Assembly (NCBI GenBank): GCA_030065575.1
Contig: JASJDZ010000010.1
Coordinates: 1 to 42,754 of the forward strand
Length of the DNA stretch: 42,754 nucleotides
Direction of reading: 5' to 3'
Source of the DNA: Acidimicrobiia bacterium
GTDB taxonomy: Bacteria > Actinomycetota > Acidimicrobiia > Spongiisociales > UBA5794
The notes beneath the pieces are model-generated. The model did no database searches. It worked only from the letters and a program-made list of their open reading frames with translations, and was not told the DNA's origin. Shown here piece by piece: positions 1-8,712 of this stretch (its first letter is position 1; every line of letters begins with the position of its first letter). The translations under genes and the position numbers were made by a program.

Positions 1-230
1 AGGTGACGGGACCCGCTGGCGTATGGCCAGCCGACGGCTACAAGGATTGTGCGGGGGTGATTGTCCATGGCCGTCGATGGTAACACTGGGATCAGGAGCA
101 GCCCCTTGCGGCGCAAACTCCCGGCGAAAAAGGTTCGGTCCAGTAGCCAAACCACCAAGTAGAGTGGTTTACCACACACCAGGGGCCTCACGGGGACTGG
201 GTCCCCCCACCTAGCGACCGAGGGGGTCAA
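1..230 (+). ncRNA. Hairpin-rich leader upstream of the AbrB-family gene
   Basis: No convincing protein is encoded here, but several hairpins can be drawn: arms at 15-20/26-31 (GCTGGC/GCCAGC), 150-156/165-171 (AAACCAC/GTGGTTT), 192-197/201-206 (GGGGAC/GTCCCC) and 216-219/225-228 (GACC/GGTC). The last two lie just before the GTG start at 231. This suggests a structured 5' leader or a separate small RNA whose 5' end may lie outside the window. I could not match it to tmRNA, RNase P RNA, SRP RNA or a known riboswitch. Confidence 0.3.
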
Positions 231-515
231 GTGCATACGGGAATGGCCCGAAAAATCGACGATCTCGGCCGGATCGTCATTCCGGCGGAGACCCGCCGAT
301 TGTTGAATATCCACGAGGGCGACGAACTGATGATCGCCGTCGAGGGTGACCGCATCATCCTGCACAAGCGTGAGGGAACGATTGCGGTCGGTGACTACGT
401 GTTCGAGGTCGACCGCGCTGCGCTCAGCGACTGGCAGAAGAAGCTGGGAGCGGAAATCGGCGCCAAGAGCCAGGAACAGGTAGAAGCCGAAATCAGGCGC
501 CGTCTCGGCCTTTGA
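231..515 (+). CDS. AbrB/SpoVT-type transition-state regulator
   Basis: This encodes a 94-residue DNA-binding protein. Residues 3-45 form a SpoVT-AbrB swapped-hairpin domain, with the diagnostic stretch ARKIDDLGRIVIP at 6-18 followed by a short beta-rich segment. The GTG at 231 is preferred over the ATG at 243 because HTGMARKID aligns with the STGIVRKVD opening of Bacillus AbrB, and GGGGG lies 4 nt upstream. The C-terminal half is charged and helical and may mediate multimerisation. Family members bind AT-rich DNA as dimers or tetramers and control growth-phase genes. No target is visible, and the hairpin-rich leader hints at post-transcriptional control. Confidence 0.85.
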   Translation: MHTGMARKIDDLGRIVIPAETRRLLNIHEGDELMIAVEGDRIILHKREGTIAVGDYVFEVDRAALSDWQKKLGAEIGAKSQEQVEAEIRRRLGL

Positions 516-555
516 GTACAGCTCGGTATAGCTGAAGACGCCCGATCCCAACCAA

Positions 556-585
556 GGACGCGGTACGGCGGCCGCGTCCTTTGTT
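556..585 (+). terminator. Rho-independent terminator after the AbrB gene
   Basis: Perfect 8-bp stem GGACGCGG (556-563) and CCGCGTCC (572-579) with an 8-nt loop, followed by TTTGTTG. It lies between the AbrB stop at 515 and the convergent rsmI stop at 641, so it may serve both strands. Confidence 0.7.
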
Positions 586-640
586 GATTCCCAGCTGCGA
601 TCGCGCCGCCACTGCCGACGCCGCCGTGATTGCCAGAGGC

Positions 641-1480
641 TCACTTCTTCTTTCGCAAGACCGTCTCGTAGAGCTCCCGGCGGCTGACCCCTGATTCCGA
701 TGCAATACGTCGTACTGCGTCGGCCATCGACTCTCCGGACTCGATCGCGTCGATTGCATCGGCAACGGCACGGTCGAAGTCAGCGAGTTTCCTCCGAGCT
801 CCTGCCACGACGATCGTGAACTCGCCGCGGAGCTCGCCGCCCTCCCATCGCGGGACCGCCTCAGCGAGGGTGCCCCGCCACACTTCCTCGTATACCTTGG
901 TCAGTTCCCGGGCAACAGCGACGCGGCGGTCACCGCCCAAGCTCTCGGCCATGTCTCCGAGGTCTGCGACCACGTGTGCCTTGCCTGAGAACAGCACAAT
1001 CGTGCGCTCCTCGTCGGCTAGCTGGGCCAGGCGGTTGCGGCGATCCTTGCCTCGCCGCGGCAGGAAGGTTTCGAATACAAAACGATCAGCCGGAAGGCCA
1101 GAGACTGCGAGCGCGGCGGTTACTGCGCTGGGACCCGGAATCACCGTCACCTGTGCGCCGACGCCAATGGCGGCATTCACAGCAGTGAAGCCCGGATCCG
1201 CAATCGAAGGCATCCCGGCATCGGTGATGAGGGCCACAACGTCGCCGGCGCGCAGCCGCTCAGCAAGTTCCGCAGCCCGCCGATCCTCGTTGCCCACGAA
1301 GTAGGAACGCACCTCAGCTTCGACACCCAGAGAGCGGAGCAACGTGGCGGCCCGTCGGGTGTCCTCGGCGTAGATCAGGTCGGCTTCGGCGAGCGCGCTG
1401 CGCAGACGGTCGGACACATCACCAAGATTGCCGATCGGAGTTCCACAGAGAATCAGCTTGCCGCTCACAGCGGCGAGCAT
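641..1480 (-). CDS. rsmI: 16S rRNA (cytidine-1402-2'-O)-methyltransferase RsmI
   Basis: RsmI transfers a methyl group from S-adenosylmethionine to the 2'-OH of C1402 in the 16S rRNA decoding centre. Visible family signatures are the N-terminal GTPIGNLGD, then AEDTRRAATLL, ALITDAGMPSIADPG and VIPGPSAVTAALAVSGLP, which form the tetrapyrrole-methylase fold. The C-terminal VSRRELYETVLRKKK resembles the usual RsmI tail. The ATG at 1480 gives 279 residues, normal for the family; GTG 1468 is an alternative. Neither has a clear Shine-Dalgarno. The 5' end overlaps the 3' end of the upstream DUF192 gene on the same strand, suggesting co-transcription. Confidence 0.93.
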   Translation of the reverse strand: MLAAVSGKLILCGTPIGNLGDVSDRLRSALAEADLIYAEDTRRAATLLRSLGVEAEVRSYFVGNEDRRAAELAERLRAGDVVALITDAGMPSIADPGFTAVNAAIGVGAQVTVIPGPSAVTAALAVSGLPADRFVFETFLPRRGKDRRNRLAQLADEERTIVLFSGKAHVVADLGDMAESLGGDRRVAVARELTKVYEEVWRGTLAEAVPRWEGGELRGEFTIVVAGARRKLADFDRAVADAIDAIESGESMADAVRRIASESGVSRRELYETVLRKKK

Positions 1481-1751
1481 AGATGTTGAGTTGCTCACCG
1501 AGCTCCGGGCAAGGATCGGTGATCGGGAGTTCCAGCGTCCACACGACATCGCGAAGAACAATCAATCGCCCGGGATTGAGCACCTGCCGCACCAGCACAC
1601 CGCCTCGCTCGTCGATTCCCACCACCTGCAGCGGTCGCCGCAGCGCAAAGCTGTGAATACAGCGAGTGCGGAGAAGCACCCTGGGCACAGAAGTGAGCAC
1701 ACCCCGGCGCCGATCCGCCGCACTCTCGGCCAGCAGCACCCCGTCGGCCAT
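1419..1751 (-). CDS. DUF192 family protein
   Basis: This encodes 110 residues. The central stretch RCIHSFALRRPLQVVGIDE, followed by LNPGRLIVLRDVVWTLELP, matches the DUF192 (COG1430) pattern of a small beta-rich domain with an HTFGMRFPIDV-like motif. The function of the family is unknown; many members are exported, but no signal peptide is seen here. The ATG at 1751 has GGAGG 4 nt upstream (cggaggctggATG), which decides the start. The 3' end overlaps the start of rsmI by about 60 nt. The gene is divergent from bL37, and the bL37 promoter lies just upstream of this start. Confidence 0.72.
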   Translation of the reverse strand: MADGVLLAESAADRRRGVLTSVPRVLLRTRCIHSFALRRPLQVVGIDERGGVLVRQVLNPGRLIVLRDVVWTLELPITDPCPELGEQLNIYARRCERQADSLWNSDRQSW

Positions 1752-1776
1752 CCAGCCTCCGTTTCGGGATGCCACG

Positions 1777-1805
1777 GTGACGAATCGGCGCGACCGTGCT
1801 ACGCT
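1777..1805 (+). promoter_or_regulatory. Promoter of the bL37 gene
   Basis: GTGACG (1777-1782), a 17-bp spacer, then TACGCT (1800-1805). The ATG of bL37 follows 10 nt later with no Shine-Dalgarno, so the transcript is probably leaderless or nearly so. Confidence 0.6.
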
Positions 1806-1815
1806 CTCCCGCCTT

Positions 1816-1899
1816 ATGGCTAAAGCAAAACGACGCAAGCTTCGCGCCCGCCGCAGCAAGGCAAACCACGGGCGCCGTCCTAACGCCGGTCGCGGCTGA
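1816..1899 (+). CDS. 50S ribosomal protein bL37
   Basis: This is a 27-residue, strongly basic peptide. Its start MAKAKRRKLRARR and its SKANHGRRPNA stretch match bL37, the mini large-subunit protein first seen in mycobacterial 70S structures (family ending ANHGKRPNA). The gene is short enough to be missed by length-filtered gene callers. It has its own promoter and a near-leaderless start. The neighbouring DUF192 and rsmI genes on the opposite strand also concern the ribosome in part. The call rests on the diagnostic C-terminal motif and the length. Confidence 0.85.
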   Translation: MAKAKRRKLRARRSKANHGRRPNAGRG

Positions 1900-1996
1900 T
1901 CCGCCGCTCGCTTTCGCTTCTGTGACTCGGTGTCTTTTTGGCGCGCTCGAAGCACGTCTGGAGATTACGAAGGTCAGCTCTAGTTGAGAACCCGGT

Positions 1997-3382
1997 TCAA
2001 GGAATCCGCATTTGGTCGGCGGCTGCGCTACCTGCGCCTGCATCAGTCGAGAGCACGAAGATGAAGCCGTCGCCGATTCGATCGAGGTGGGCGTAACGCC
2101 CATCGTCCGGACGGAAGGTGATGCCCCCGTCATCGCCAAGACCATCGCCCATCGCCAGAGTCTCTCCCGCATAGGTGATCAGGGCATCGGCCAGTTCGAA
2201 GGCGTCTTCTTCGGTGTCTCCCTTGTACGCGAGAGCAAACACGACATCATCGTTGTCGTACAGGACCTGATACTCATCGCCACCCCAACCATTGGCCGCT
2301 TGGGCGGAGACCCCCGGGGCGGCCGAACCGTCGAGCAACACCCGGAATCCCCACTCGCCATAGGAGGATGTCTCGTGGACCTCGTATCCGTCGAGTTCGA
2401 TCTCGAGCGGCGGAATGGGGAGAACGCCCTCCCCGGCCGCATACCGGGATGGGTGCATGACTACTTCGGTGGTTATCGGGCGGTCCGTGTAAGCCTGGTC
2501 AACTGCGGCAATCCCGCCGGACGAGACGAGCGACTCGACAAACACCTGGCCCGACTCGTAAGGGAACGAAATGTCGTTGATGAGCCAGTCGGGAACGGAG
2601 TCGGCTGCCGACGAGTCCTCGAGGAGCTGGAGCGCCTCGGTGGCAAGCGCCAGCTGTTCGGCCAGCGGCAGCTCCTGCATGTAGATGAACTGGAAGTAGG
2701 TTGCGTCACCTTCGATCAGAGCCTGGAATGCTGAGGCTTCCTCATATCGCTCTTCCTCCCACATCGCCTCGTAGTCGTTGTAGAAGAGGAAGTGCTGATC
2801 GGTGAGCGCATGGATGAGCTCATGGACGACGACGCTTCTTGTGTAAGGGGTCAGCTCGCTGGCTTCGCCACCGATGACCATCTCCCGGGTCTCCCCATCG
2901 TAGAAACCCGCCACCTGCTCTCCGTAGAGGTCGATGAGCATCGTCTCCAGGTCATCACCGGGCTGCAGCAACCCCATCAGCTTCAGCAATCGGGAGTCCA
3001 CCGCTAGCGAATCAGGGTCTATCTCCTCGGCGAGGTCAGCCCGCACTCGGGCTTCCAGCTCCTCAGGGGAGAGGATGGAGACGATCGGCTGCGCGAGGAA
3101 CGGAAGGCCCCGCACCTGCTCGGTGGCGTTCACCAGTTCAGCGATCTGGGTGGTCAGCTGTGCGACGACCTCGTCCGAAACGCCTACCCCGGCAGTGACG
3201 ATGGGCCCGGTCGATTCCTCCCCAGGCTGAGTGGTTGTGGTTGTAGTCGTTTCGACCGTTGTTGTGGTCTCGTCGCTGACCACAGTGGTGGTCTCCGTTG
3301 TGCCGCCCGTATCGCAAGCCGCAACGAACAGCGACAGCGCAAGAAGCGCCGGCAGAAGCAGACGGTAGGTCCTGGTCCTCAT
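1997..3382 (-). CDS. Lipoprotein with zinc-metallopeptidase (HELIH) signature
   Basis: This encodes 461 residues. A lipoprotein signal ends in VAAC (Cys23), followed by a Thr-rich stalk (about 29-51) that probably spans the cell wall. The extracytoplasmic domain carries VVHELIHALTDQHF, an HExxH zinc motif at 187-191, and EGDATYF at 223-229, which could supply the third ligand (Glu223). A secreted, membrane-anchored peptidase is the likely role; the substrate is unknown. The ATG at 3382 places the signal peptide at the N terminus. TACGCT lies 9 nt upstream on the minus strand, suggesting a near-leaderless mRNA. It is head to head with the MFS gene. Confidence 0.75.
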   Translation of the reverse strand: MRTRTYRLLLPALLALSLFVAACDTGGTTETTTVVSDETTTTVETTTTTTTQPGEESTGPIVTAGVGVSDEVVAQLTTQIAELVNATEQVRGLPFLAQPIVSILSPEELEARVRADLAEEIDPDSLAVDSRLLKLMGLLQPGDDLETMLIDLYGEQVAGFYDGETREMVIGGEASELTPYTRSVVVHELIHALTDQHFLFYNDYEAMWEEERYEEASAFQALIEGDATYFQFIYMQELPLAEQLALATEALQLLEDSSAADSVPDWLINDISFPYESGQVFVESLVSSGGIAAVDQAYTDRPITTEVVMHPSRYAAGEGVLPIPPLEIELDGYEVHETSSYGEWGFRVLLDGSAAPGVSAQAANGWGGDEYQVLYDNDDVVFALAYKGDTEEDAFELADALITYAGETLAMGDGLGDDGGITFRPDDGRYAHLDRIGDGFIFVLSTDAGAGSAAADQMRIP

Positions 3383-3391
3383 CAAGCGGTG

Positions 3392-3397
3392 AGCGTA
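3392..3397 (-). promoter_or_regulatory. -10 box of the metallopeptidase gene
   Basis: TACGCT on the minus strand, 9 nt before the ATG at 3382, with no Shine-Dalgarno between. It has the same spacing as several other genes in the window. No good -35 box is visible. Confidence 0.45.
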
Positions 3398-3401
3398 CCC
3401 C

Positions 3402-4727
3402 ATGGCGGAAGTTGTATCGGCGGTCACCGCTGGACGCTGTAGGGACCGTGCGCCGCAGAGGCCGAGCCGACGGACGGACTGCTACTCACCCTATTCTCGA
3501 CACATCGACACAGCATCCGACCGGGCAACCCCGTGGACAGCGCTGATTGCAGTCGCGTTGACCGTGATGATGGCCTTTGGTGTCATCCTCTACGGGTTCT
3601 CGATCTTCGTCACCGATACGGCTGCTGGAGCAAGATTCTCCAAGACGACCCTCTCTCTTGCCTACGGCGGATCCGTAGTGGTCGGTGGGATTCTTGCCTT
3701 TCCCATTGGTGCCTGGGCAGACCGGCGGGGGGTGCGGTCGATACTGATCACCGGAGGGGCTTGCGCTGCTGCGGGGATGATCGGGTTTGGCGCAGCACAG
3801 AATCCCTGGCACGTCATCGGGGCCTGGTGGCTGCTGATCGGGCCGGCTTCGGCGATGCTGTTCTACGAAGTGGCCTTCATCGCACTCGATCAGTGGTGCA
3901 GTCCGCAAGATCGTCCCCGGGCGCTCGGCCTGGTCACCCTGATTGGCGGCCTTGCCGGGATCATCTTCATCCCCGGTACAGAGTGGCTTGTCACCATGAT
4001 CGGCTGGAGGTGGACCGCGGTCCTCCTCGGATCGCTCGTGCTGGCGACGGCGCTGGCTACCTCGTTCGGCACGCTGCACCGAACCGCACCCCCGCCGGCT
4101 TCGCAGCCGAGGCGGCAACAGCGACTACGCCGGCGGCTGCTCGGCGATCGCCGTTTCACCATCCACACCGCCGCCATGGTCCTGGTCTTCTTCTCGGTGC
4201 AGGGCCTGTTCGCTCATCGGGTTGCCGTCTTTGAGGAAAGCGGATTCGACCTGCGCGTCGTTGCCGCATGGGCGGCGCTCGCATCGGCCCTGAGCCTCCC
4301 TGGCCGATGGATCGCTCCCCTGGTGGCGAAACGACTCGGCGCACCCAACCTCCAGGCAACCACCACTGCGATGCTTTCGATAGCCACCGCCATGATGCTG
4401 GGCGCCGTCGCACAATGGCAGATGGCCGGGCACTTCGTTCTCTTCGGGCTTGCTTTCGGTGCGTTCCTACCGCTGCGAGCCATGACGATGTCCGAGTGGT
4501 TCTCGGGATCGAGCTATGGAGCGACGATGGGGTCGCAGTGGACGGTTGTCACCATCCTCGGCGCATTGGGACCGGTGGTGACCGGGCTGCTGCGTGACGC
4601 AACGGGCGACTACACCACCGCAATGCTGACGCTGGGCACGGCGCTGGCTTTGGCAGTCGCCCTGCTGCTGGTTGTGTCGCGCCTCGACCGACCCGCTACG
4701 CCTGATCAGCCCAGATCGCCCGGTTGA
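3402..4727 (+). CDS. MFS transporter
   Basis: This is an integral membrane protein with about 12 hydrophobic segments. The loop between TM2 and TM3 carries [10 protein letters not shown], the MFS motif A (G-x-x-x-D-R-x-G-x-R). A hydrophilic central loop (Arg-rich, around residue 230) separates the two six-helix halves. Substrate cannot be inferred; the shape resembles monocarboxylate or oxalate:formate-type carriers. The ATG at 3402 is the only start that keeps TM1 whole, but it leaves a 45-residue hydrophilic N terminus and only 19 nt to the divergent lipoprotein start, so the true start may be a non-standard codon further in. The 3' end overlaps xylA convergently by 32 nt. Confidence 0.85.
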   Translation: MAEVVSAVTAGRCRDRAPQRPSRRTDCYSPYSRHIDTASDRATPWTALIAVALTVMMAFGVILYGFSIFVTDTAAGARFSKTTLSLAYGGSVVVGGILAFPIGAWADRRGVRSILITGGACAAAGMIGFGAAQNPWHVIGAWWLLIGPASAMLFYEVAFIALDQWCSPQDRPRALGLVTLIGGLAGIIFIPGTEWLVTMIGWRWTAVLLGSLVLATALATSFGTLHRTAPPPASQPRRQQRLRRRLLGDRRFTIHTAAMVLVFFSVQGLFAHRVAVFEESGFDLRVVAAWAALASALSLPGRWIAPLVAKRLGAPNLQATTTAMLSIATAMMLGAVAQWQMAGHFVLFGLAFGAFLPLRAMTMSEWFSGSSYGATMGSQWTVVTILGALGPVVTGLLRDATGDYTTAMLTLGTALALAVALLLVVSRLDRPATPDQPRSPG

Positions 4728-6030
4728 TCTCGTTCTCCAGCAGTTCCTGGCGGCCGGAGACCGGTTCCGGATCGATCCCCTCGTCCAGCACCTTGTCTGC
4801 GATGGACTCGAGCGAGGCATCATCGGACATGATGTGAGCGCCCAGGTCGCCCTTCCACCCGGCATAGCGGTCGCGGCGTGCCTTGGTGAGAGTCTCCTTC
4901 GCGAGCAGATCCATCGCTACGAGGAATGACTTAGCAAGGGTGTCGATACCACCGATGTGGCCGTGGAACAGGTCGGTGCGATCGATGCTCTGCCGCCGCA
5001 GCTTGGTATCGAAGTTGAAGCCGCCTTTGTCGAAACCACCAGCACCGAAGATCTCGTGTAGAGCGAGAGTCAACTCTTCTACCGAGTTCGGGAACTGGTC
5101 CGTATCCCAGCCGTTCTGCGGATCACCCCGGTTGGCGTCGACGCTGCCGAAGATCCCGTTCTCGACGGCGTACTTCACCTCGTGATGGAAGCTGTGCCCG
5201 GCCAGAGTGGCGTGATTGACCTCGATGTTGACGAAGAACTCGCCGAGCAGGTCGTAGCGCTCGAGGAAGCCGTGCACCGTCGCACAGTCGTAGTCGTACT
5301 GGTGCTTAGTGGGCTCCTGCGGCTTGGGTTCGATGAAGAGCTGACCGCCAAAACCGATCTTCCGCTTGTGCTCTGCGACGAGATGAAGGAAGCGGGCGAG
5401 CTGATCGGCCTCGTGCTTCATCAGGGTGTTGAGCAGGGTGTCGTAGCCCTCCCGGCCGCCCCACAGCACGTAGCTGCTCCCGCCGAGCCGGTGGGTCGCT
5501 TCGAGAGCGTGCCTCACCTGGGCAGCGGCGAACGCAAACGCCTCAGGGTTGGGGTTGGTGGCGGCTCCGGCGGCGAAGCGAGGATGGCTGAACAAGTTCG
5601 CAGTACCCCAGAGCAACTTGACCCCGGTCTGTTCCATCTTCTCGGCGGTGTAGTCGACCATGGCGTGGAGGTTGCTGACTGTCTCGCGGTAGTCGGCTCC
5701 ATCGGGGGCGATGTCACGATCGTGGAAACAGAAGTAGGGCGTTCCCAGCTTGCTGAAGAACTCGAAGGCGGCGTCCATCTTCTGGCGAGCGGCCGCCATT
5801 TCATCGGCGCCCGGGGCCAGCCAGGGACGATCCAAGGTGCCGTCGCCAAAGATGTCGCTTCCCGGCCAGTTGAACGAATGCCAGTAGCAGACTGCGATCC
5901 GGAGATGATCTTCCATGCGCTTGCCCGCAACGATGCGGTCGGGGTCGTACACGCGGAAGGCAAGCGGGTTGGTGGTATCGGGGCCCTCGTACCGAATCGG
6001 GTCGGTCACCTCGGTGAAGAACTCAGCCAT
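4696..6030 (-). CDS. xylA: Xylose isomerase
   Basis: XylA interconverts D-xylose and D-xylulose in the cytoplasm. The 444-residue protein closely resembles Escherichia coli XylA from end to end: NPLAFR, the CFHDRDI catalytic His/Asp pair (His103, Asp106), [27 protein letters not shown] for metal binding, [22 protein letters not shown] and [10 protein letters not shown]. The ATG at 6030 gives MAEFF, similar to known N termini, with GGAG abutting it. No xylulokinase, xylose transporter or XylR lies next to it; the adjacent MFS gene is convergent, so it is not part of an operon. Confidence 0.96.
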   Translation of the reverse strand: MAEFFTEVTDPIRYEGPDTTNPLAFRVYDPDRIVAGKRMEDHLRIAVCYWHSFNWPGSDIFGDGTLDRPWLAPGADEMAAARQKMDAAFEFFSKLGTPYFCFHDRDIAPDGADYRETVSNLHAMVDYTAEKMEQTGVKLLWGTANLFSHPRFAAGAATNPNPEAFAFAAAQVRHALEATHRLGGSSYVLWGGREGYDTLLNTLMKHEADQLARFLHLVAEHKRKIGFGGQLFIEPKPQEPTKHQYDYDCATVHGFLERYDLLGEFFVNIEVNHATLAGHSFHHEVKYAVENGIFGSVDANRGDPQNGWDTDQFPNSVEELTLALHEIFGAGGFDKGGFNFDTKLRRQSIDRTDLFHGHIGGIDTLAKSFLVAMDLLAKETLTKARRDRYAGWKGDLGAHIMSDDASLESIADKVLDEGIDPEPVSGRQELLENEINRAIWADQA

Positions 6031-6131
6031 CTCCAACGCCCTTCTATCGAATGTCGGCTCCCGCCCCATTTAAGTACTCGGGATTCTCCGAGCGGATGTC
6101 TCCATCTTGCTGTCATCCCGGGCGATGGGCC

Positions 6132-6137
6132 TACGCT
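6132..6137 (+). promoter_or_regulatory. -10 box of the nitroreductase gene
   Basis: TACGCT, 9 nt before ATG 6147, with TTGCTG at 6107-6112 as a possible -35 at 19-bp spacing. No Shine-Dalgarno is present. Confidence 0.45.
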
Positions 6138-6146
6138 GCGGGGATC

Positions 6147-6941
6147 ATGGACGTATTCGAGGTCATCCACGGGCATCGCTCGATCCGCAGCTACCGGCCG
6201 GACCCGGTCGATGAGTCGCTACTGACTGAACTGCTAGAAGCCGGCGTTCGGGCGTCGTCATCGGGCAATATGCAGACGTTCTCGATCGTTGTGTCGTCCG
6301 ACGAGGAGATGCGGCACCGGCTGTATTGGCCGCACATGGAGCAAGAGATGGTGCGCCAGGCGCCGCTGGTACTGACCTTCTGCGCCGACTTCCGGCGCAT
6401 GCGCAAGTGGCTGCGCCTCAACGATGCCCCCGACAATTTCGACGACTTCTTTGCGTTCCTGGTCGCCGCCATCGACGCCATCCTGGTTTCGCAGAACGTT
6501 GCTCTTGCTGCCGAGGCCAACGGACTCGGGATTTGCTACATGGGATCGACTCTGGCCAACGCCGATCAGATTGGCGAGATACTCGAACTCCCGCCGGGGG
6601 TGTTCCCGGTCGTCGGTTTCGTGATGGGCTGGCCGGATGAAGCCCCGGCACCGCGAGATCGGCTGCCTCTCAGCGGGTTGGTGCACCGCGAGCGGTACCA
6701 CGATCACACCGACGAGGAGATTCGGGAGATCTACCGGGATCGCGACCAGGCGGGGTGGGATCGATATATGAGCATTCCCCGGCTGCGGTCGCTTGTCCTG
6801 GAGGCGGGAGTCGAGAACCTGGCCCAGATCTACACCGTGGTCAAGTACACCCGGGAGGGCCATGCCCGATATACCCAAAGCATCCTCGACTACTTGCAGG
6901 AACAGGGGTTTCTGCCGCATCGCACGGTCCAGTCGGACTAG
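6147..6941 (+). CDS. Nitroreductase family protein
   Basis: This is a cytoplasmic FMN-dependent NAD(P)H oxidoreductase of about 264 residues. The N-terminal HGHRSIRSYRPDPV is the usual phosphate-binding RRSxRxF-type opening. ASSSGNMQTFSIVV lines the FMN pocket, and EANGLGICYMGS and PVVGFVMGWPDE complete the fold. The C terminus is longer than in minimal nitroreductases (about 60 extra residues from RDQAGWDRY). The ATG at 6147 places the conserved motif near the N terminus and has a TACGCT box 9 nt upstream. Substrate is unknown (nitroaromatics, quinones or flavins are typical). Confidence 0.88.
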   Translation: MDVFEVIHGHRSIRSYRPDPVDESLLTELLEAGVRASSSGNMQTFSIVVSSDEEMRHRLYWPHMEQEMVRQAPLVLTFCADFRRMRKWLRLNDAPDNFDDFFAFLVAAIDAILVSQNVALAAEANGLGICYMGSTLANADQIGEILELPPGVFPVVGFVMGWPDEAPAPRDRLPLSGLVHRERYHDHTDEEIREIYRDRDQAGWDRYMSIPRLRSLVLEAGVENLAQIYTVVKYTREGHARYTQSILDYLQEQGFLPHRTVQSD

Positions 6942-7180
6942 CCCGCCTCCGCCGATGACCTAAAGCCGGAGTCGACAATCCGCGTCACTCCGACCGCATC
7001 AGCGCCCCCCTCGCCGTCACCTTGCCTTCCGTGCCTGGACTAGCCTCGCCGCAACAGAGGCGGAGTGTCTCGAGAAGAGCGGCGTGTGAGCCTGGTGACC
7101 CCATCAGGAAACGGCCGCTGTCCGGAGGCTCAGAACTTGGACGCTGCCGCTTCTGGCCAATTGAGAGAGGTAGACAAGGT

Positions 7181-7861
7181 ATGAGGCGTCTGACATTTTT
7201 GGGCTTTGTTATTGGCCTGGTGGCCCTAGCGGCACCCTCGATCGCGCAAGCACCAATAGTGATCGAGCTGGATGGGATCTTCGGAGGGAGCCCTGACACG
7301 GTGCGACTGATCCAATCGGAAGACGTAGATCCGGCCCTGGTAGGTGCAACGTGCACCGGCACGGGACAGGTGGCGAACAACATATCGGTTCATCCAGACA
7401 ACGATTTGCTCCTCGCCAGCGGCGACTCGACGGGCGAGATAAGCAACTACGAGTCCGTGCCCGGGGCAGTCATTCCCGTAGAGTCTTCAGGGCCGTTCGT
7501 ACTTGGCGAAACCATCGACTTCAGCGTTCGATTTGGTCCTGACGGGATAACGAGCCTGGGTGTGACGGTTGTGCTCGATTGCGCCCAGCCGCCGCCGACT
7601 ACTACCACCACCACAACGACTACGACGACCACTACGCCGCCGGAGACCACGACAACTACTACGCCGCCGGAGACCACGACAACCACTGCACCGCCCACGA
7701 CCACGACCACGACATCTCCGCCGCCGGTTGGTGGCGCCGGGGCGGGTGGCGGCGGCACAGCAGACCAGGATGCTCTTTCCTGGTATGCGCTGGGAGCCGC
7801 AGGCCTCATCCTCGCAGTTGCCGGGGCCACCACAGCATGGAGAATGCGCGGTCAGTGGTAG
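7181..7861 (+). CDS. Exported surface protein with Thr-rich stalk and C-terminal membrane anchor
   Basis: This encodes 226 residues. They comprise a signal peptide (MRRLTFLGFVIGLVALAAPSIAQA), a beta-type extracellular domain of unknown family (about 25-130), a stalk of repeated TTTT and TTTTPPE units (about 135-180), a Gly-rich hinge, then one hydrophobic helix (WYALGAAGLILAVAGA) and a basic tail RMRGQW. This is the layout of a sortase substrate, and a sortase gene begins 24 nt downstream. No LPxTG or LAxTG motif precedes the helix, so either the sorting motif is divergent or the protein stays membrane-anchored. The 239 nt upstream (6942-7180) hold no gene I can support. Confidence 0.7.
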   Translation: MRRLTFLGFVIGLVALAAPSIAQAPIVIELDGIFGGSPDTVRLIQSEDVDPALVGATCTGTGQVANNISVHPDNDLLLASGDSTGEISNYESVPGAVIPVESSGPFVLGETIDFSVRFGPDGITSLGVTVVLDCAQPPPTTTTTTTTTTTTTPPETTTTTTPPETTTTTAPPTTTTTTSPPPVGGAGAGGGGTADQDALSWYALGAAGLILAVAGATTAWRMRGQW

Positions 7862-7870
7862 CCGCTCCTC

Positions 7871-7876
7871 TAGCTT
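7871..7876 (+). promoter_or_regulatory. -10 box of the sortase gene
   Basis: TAGCTT, 9 nt before ATG 7886. It suggests the sortase has its own promoter in addition to read-through from the surface-protein gene. Confidence 0.4.
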
Positions 7877-7885
7877 GAGAGCACG

Positions 7886-8653
7886 ATGACAAGGCACGGA
7901 CTGAGGTGGCCGCTGGTGGTGCTGAGCACCACTGCGGTCGGCATTGTCATCTTCGGGTCGGCGACCATCGCCGGAGGCGAGTCGGGGAATGATTCGATCG
8001 AGATGGCCACAACAACCACCTCGGTTGAGGTTGCAGACGAGCTGGCTCGGACAACAACGACGACGACCAACGGACCCCCCGGTACCGCGACGACTGCGGT
8101 AGCACCAGCGCCCGAGGTAACTAACGCCGGAACCACCGACAGCTCGGTCGCCGAAGCCAATACCGACAACACTGGCGTCGACTTGACGCCGCTGCGTGTC
8201 CGTATCCCCAGTATCGAGGTCGATGCACCCATCATCGACCTGGGCCTCAATCCGGATCGCACGATCGAAGTACCGTCCGATTTCGACGATACCGGCTGGT
8301 ACACCGGGCGCTCGGTACCCGGAGAGATCGGACCGGGTGTTGTGGTGGGTCACGTCGATTCACGGCGTGGTCCGGCTGTCTTCTTCCGACTACGAGAGTT
8401 GACGGCGGGGGATGTCATCCTGGTCGATCGTTCCGACGGGCGGGTTGCCTGGTTTGAAGTCACTGACGTTGTTCTGGTCAAGAAGGATGCGTTCCCCACC
8501 GAGGCGGTCTACGGGGGAACCGAGGCGCCGACATTGCGTGTGATTACCTGCGGCGGCGAATTCGATAGAGATGAACGAAGCTACTTGGGCAATCTGATCG
8601 TGTACGCCGAGCACCTTGGCAACTTCGAAGGTCCCGGCTCCCGTCTGCTCTAG
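7886..8653 (+). CDS. Class F-type sortase
   Basis: This is a membrane-anchored cysteine transpeptidase of 255 residues. An N-terminal hydrophobic segment (about 8-30) is followed by a Thr-rich linker and the sortase barrel (about 103-245). The catalytic triad is visible: His156 in VVVGHVDSR, Cys222 in RVITCGGEF and Arg231 in DERSYLGN. The opening LRVRIPSIEVDAPIIDLGL and EVPSDFDDTGWYTG are typical of actinobacterial class E/F enzymes. Sortases cleave a C-terminal sorting signal and join the protein to cell wall or pilus subunits. The preceding gene encodes the obvious candidate substrate. Confidence 0.9.
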   Translation: MTRHGLRWPLVVLSTTAVGIVIFGSATIAGGESGNDSIEMATTTTSVEVADELARTTTTTTNGPPGTATTAVAPAPEVTNAGTTDSSVAEANTDNTGVDLTPLRVRIPSIEVDAPIIDLGLNPDRTIEVPSDFDDTGWYTGRSVPGEIGPGVVVGHVDSRRGPAVFFRLRELTAGDVILVDRSDGRVAWFEVTDVVLVKKDAFPTEAVYGGTEAPTLRVITCGGEFDRDERSYLGNLIVYAEHLGNFEGPGSRLL

Positions 8654-8694
8654 GCGAAGACCTATCTGGTCGTGGCCCCAACTGTTCGGCTCTC

Positions 8695-8712
8695 AACCGT
8701 CAACTGACGGTT
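8695..8712. repeat. Inverted repeat downstream of the sortase gene
   Basis: AACCGTCA-AC-TGACGGTT, an 8-bp arm palindrome 42 nt after the sortase stop. It lacks a T-run, so it may be a weak terminator or a regulatory site for the next gene. Confidence 0.4.

Noticed and set aside
1-230. tmRNA, RNase P RNA, SRP RNA or cobalamin/c-di-GMP riboswitch
   Set aside because: None of the conserved cores of these RNAs could be found; only generic hairpins are visible.
4268-6225. Long reading frame 5182-6225 on the plus strand
   Set aside because: It is antisense to xylA, which matches its family from end to end.
7361-7833. Valine-rich and arginine-rich reading frames opposite Thr-rich stalks
   Set aside because: They are mirror images of ACN repeats coding for Thr stalks; the same applies at 9405-9695 and 3230-3300.
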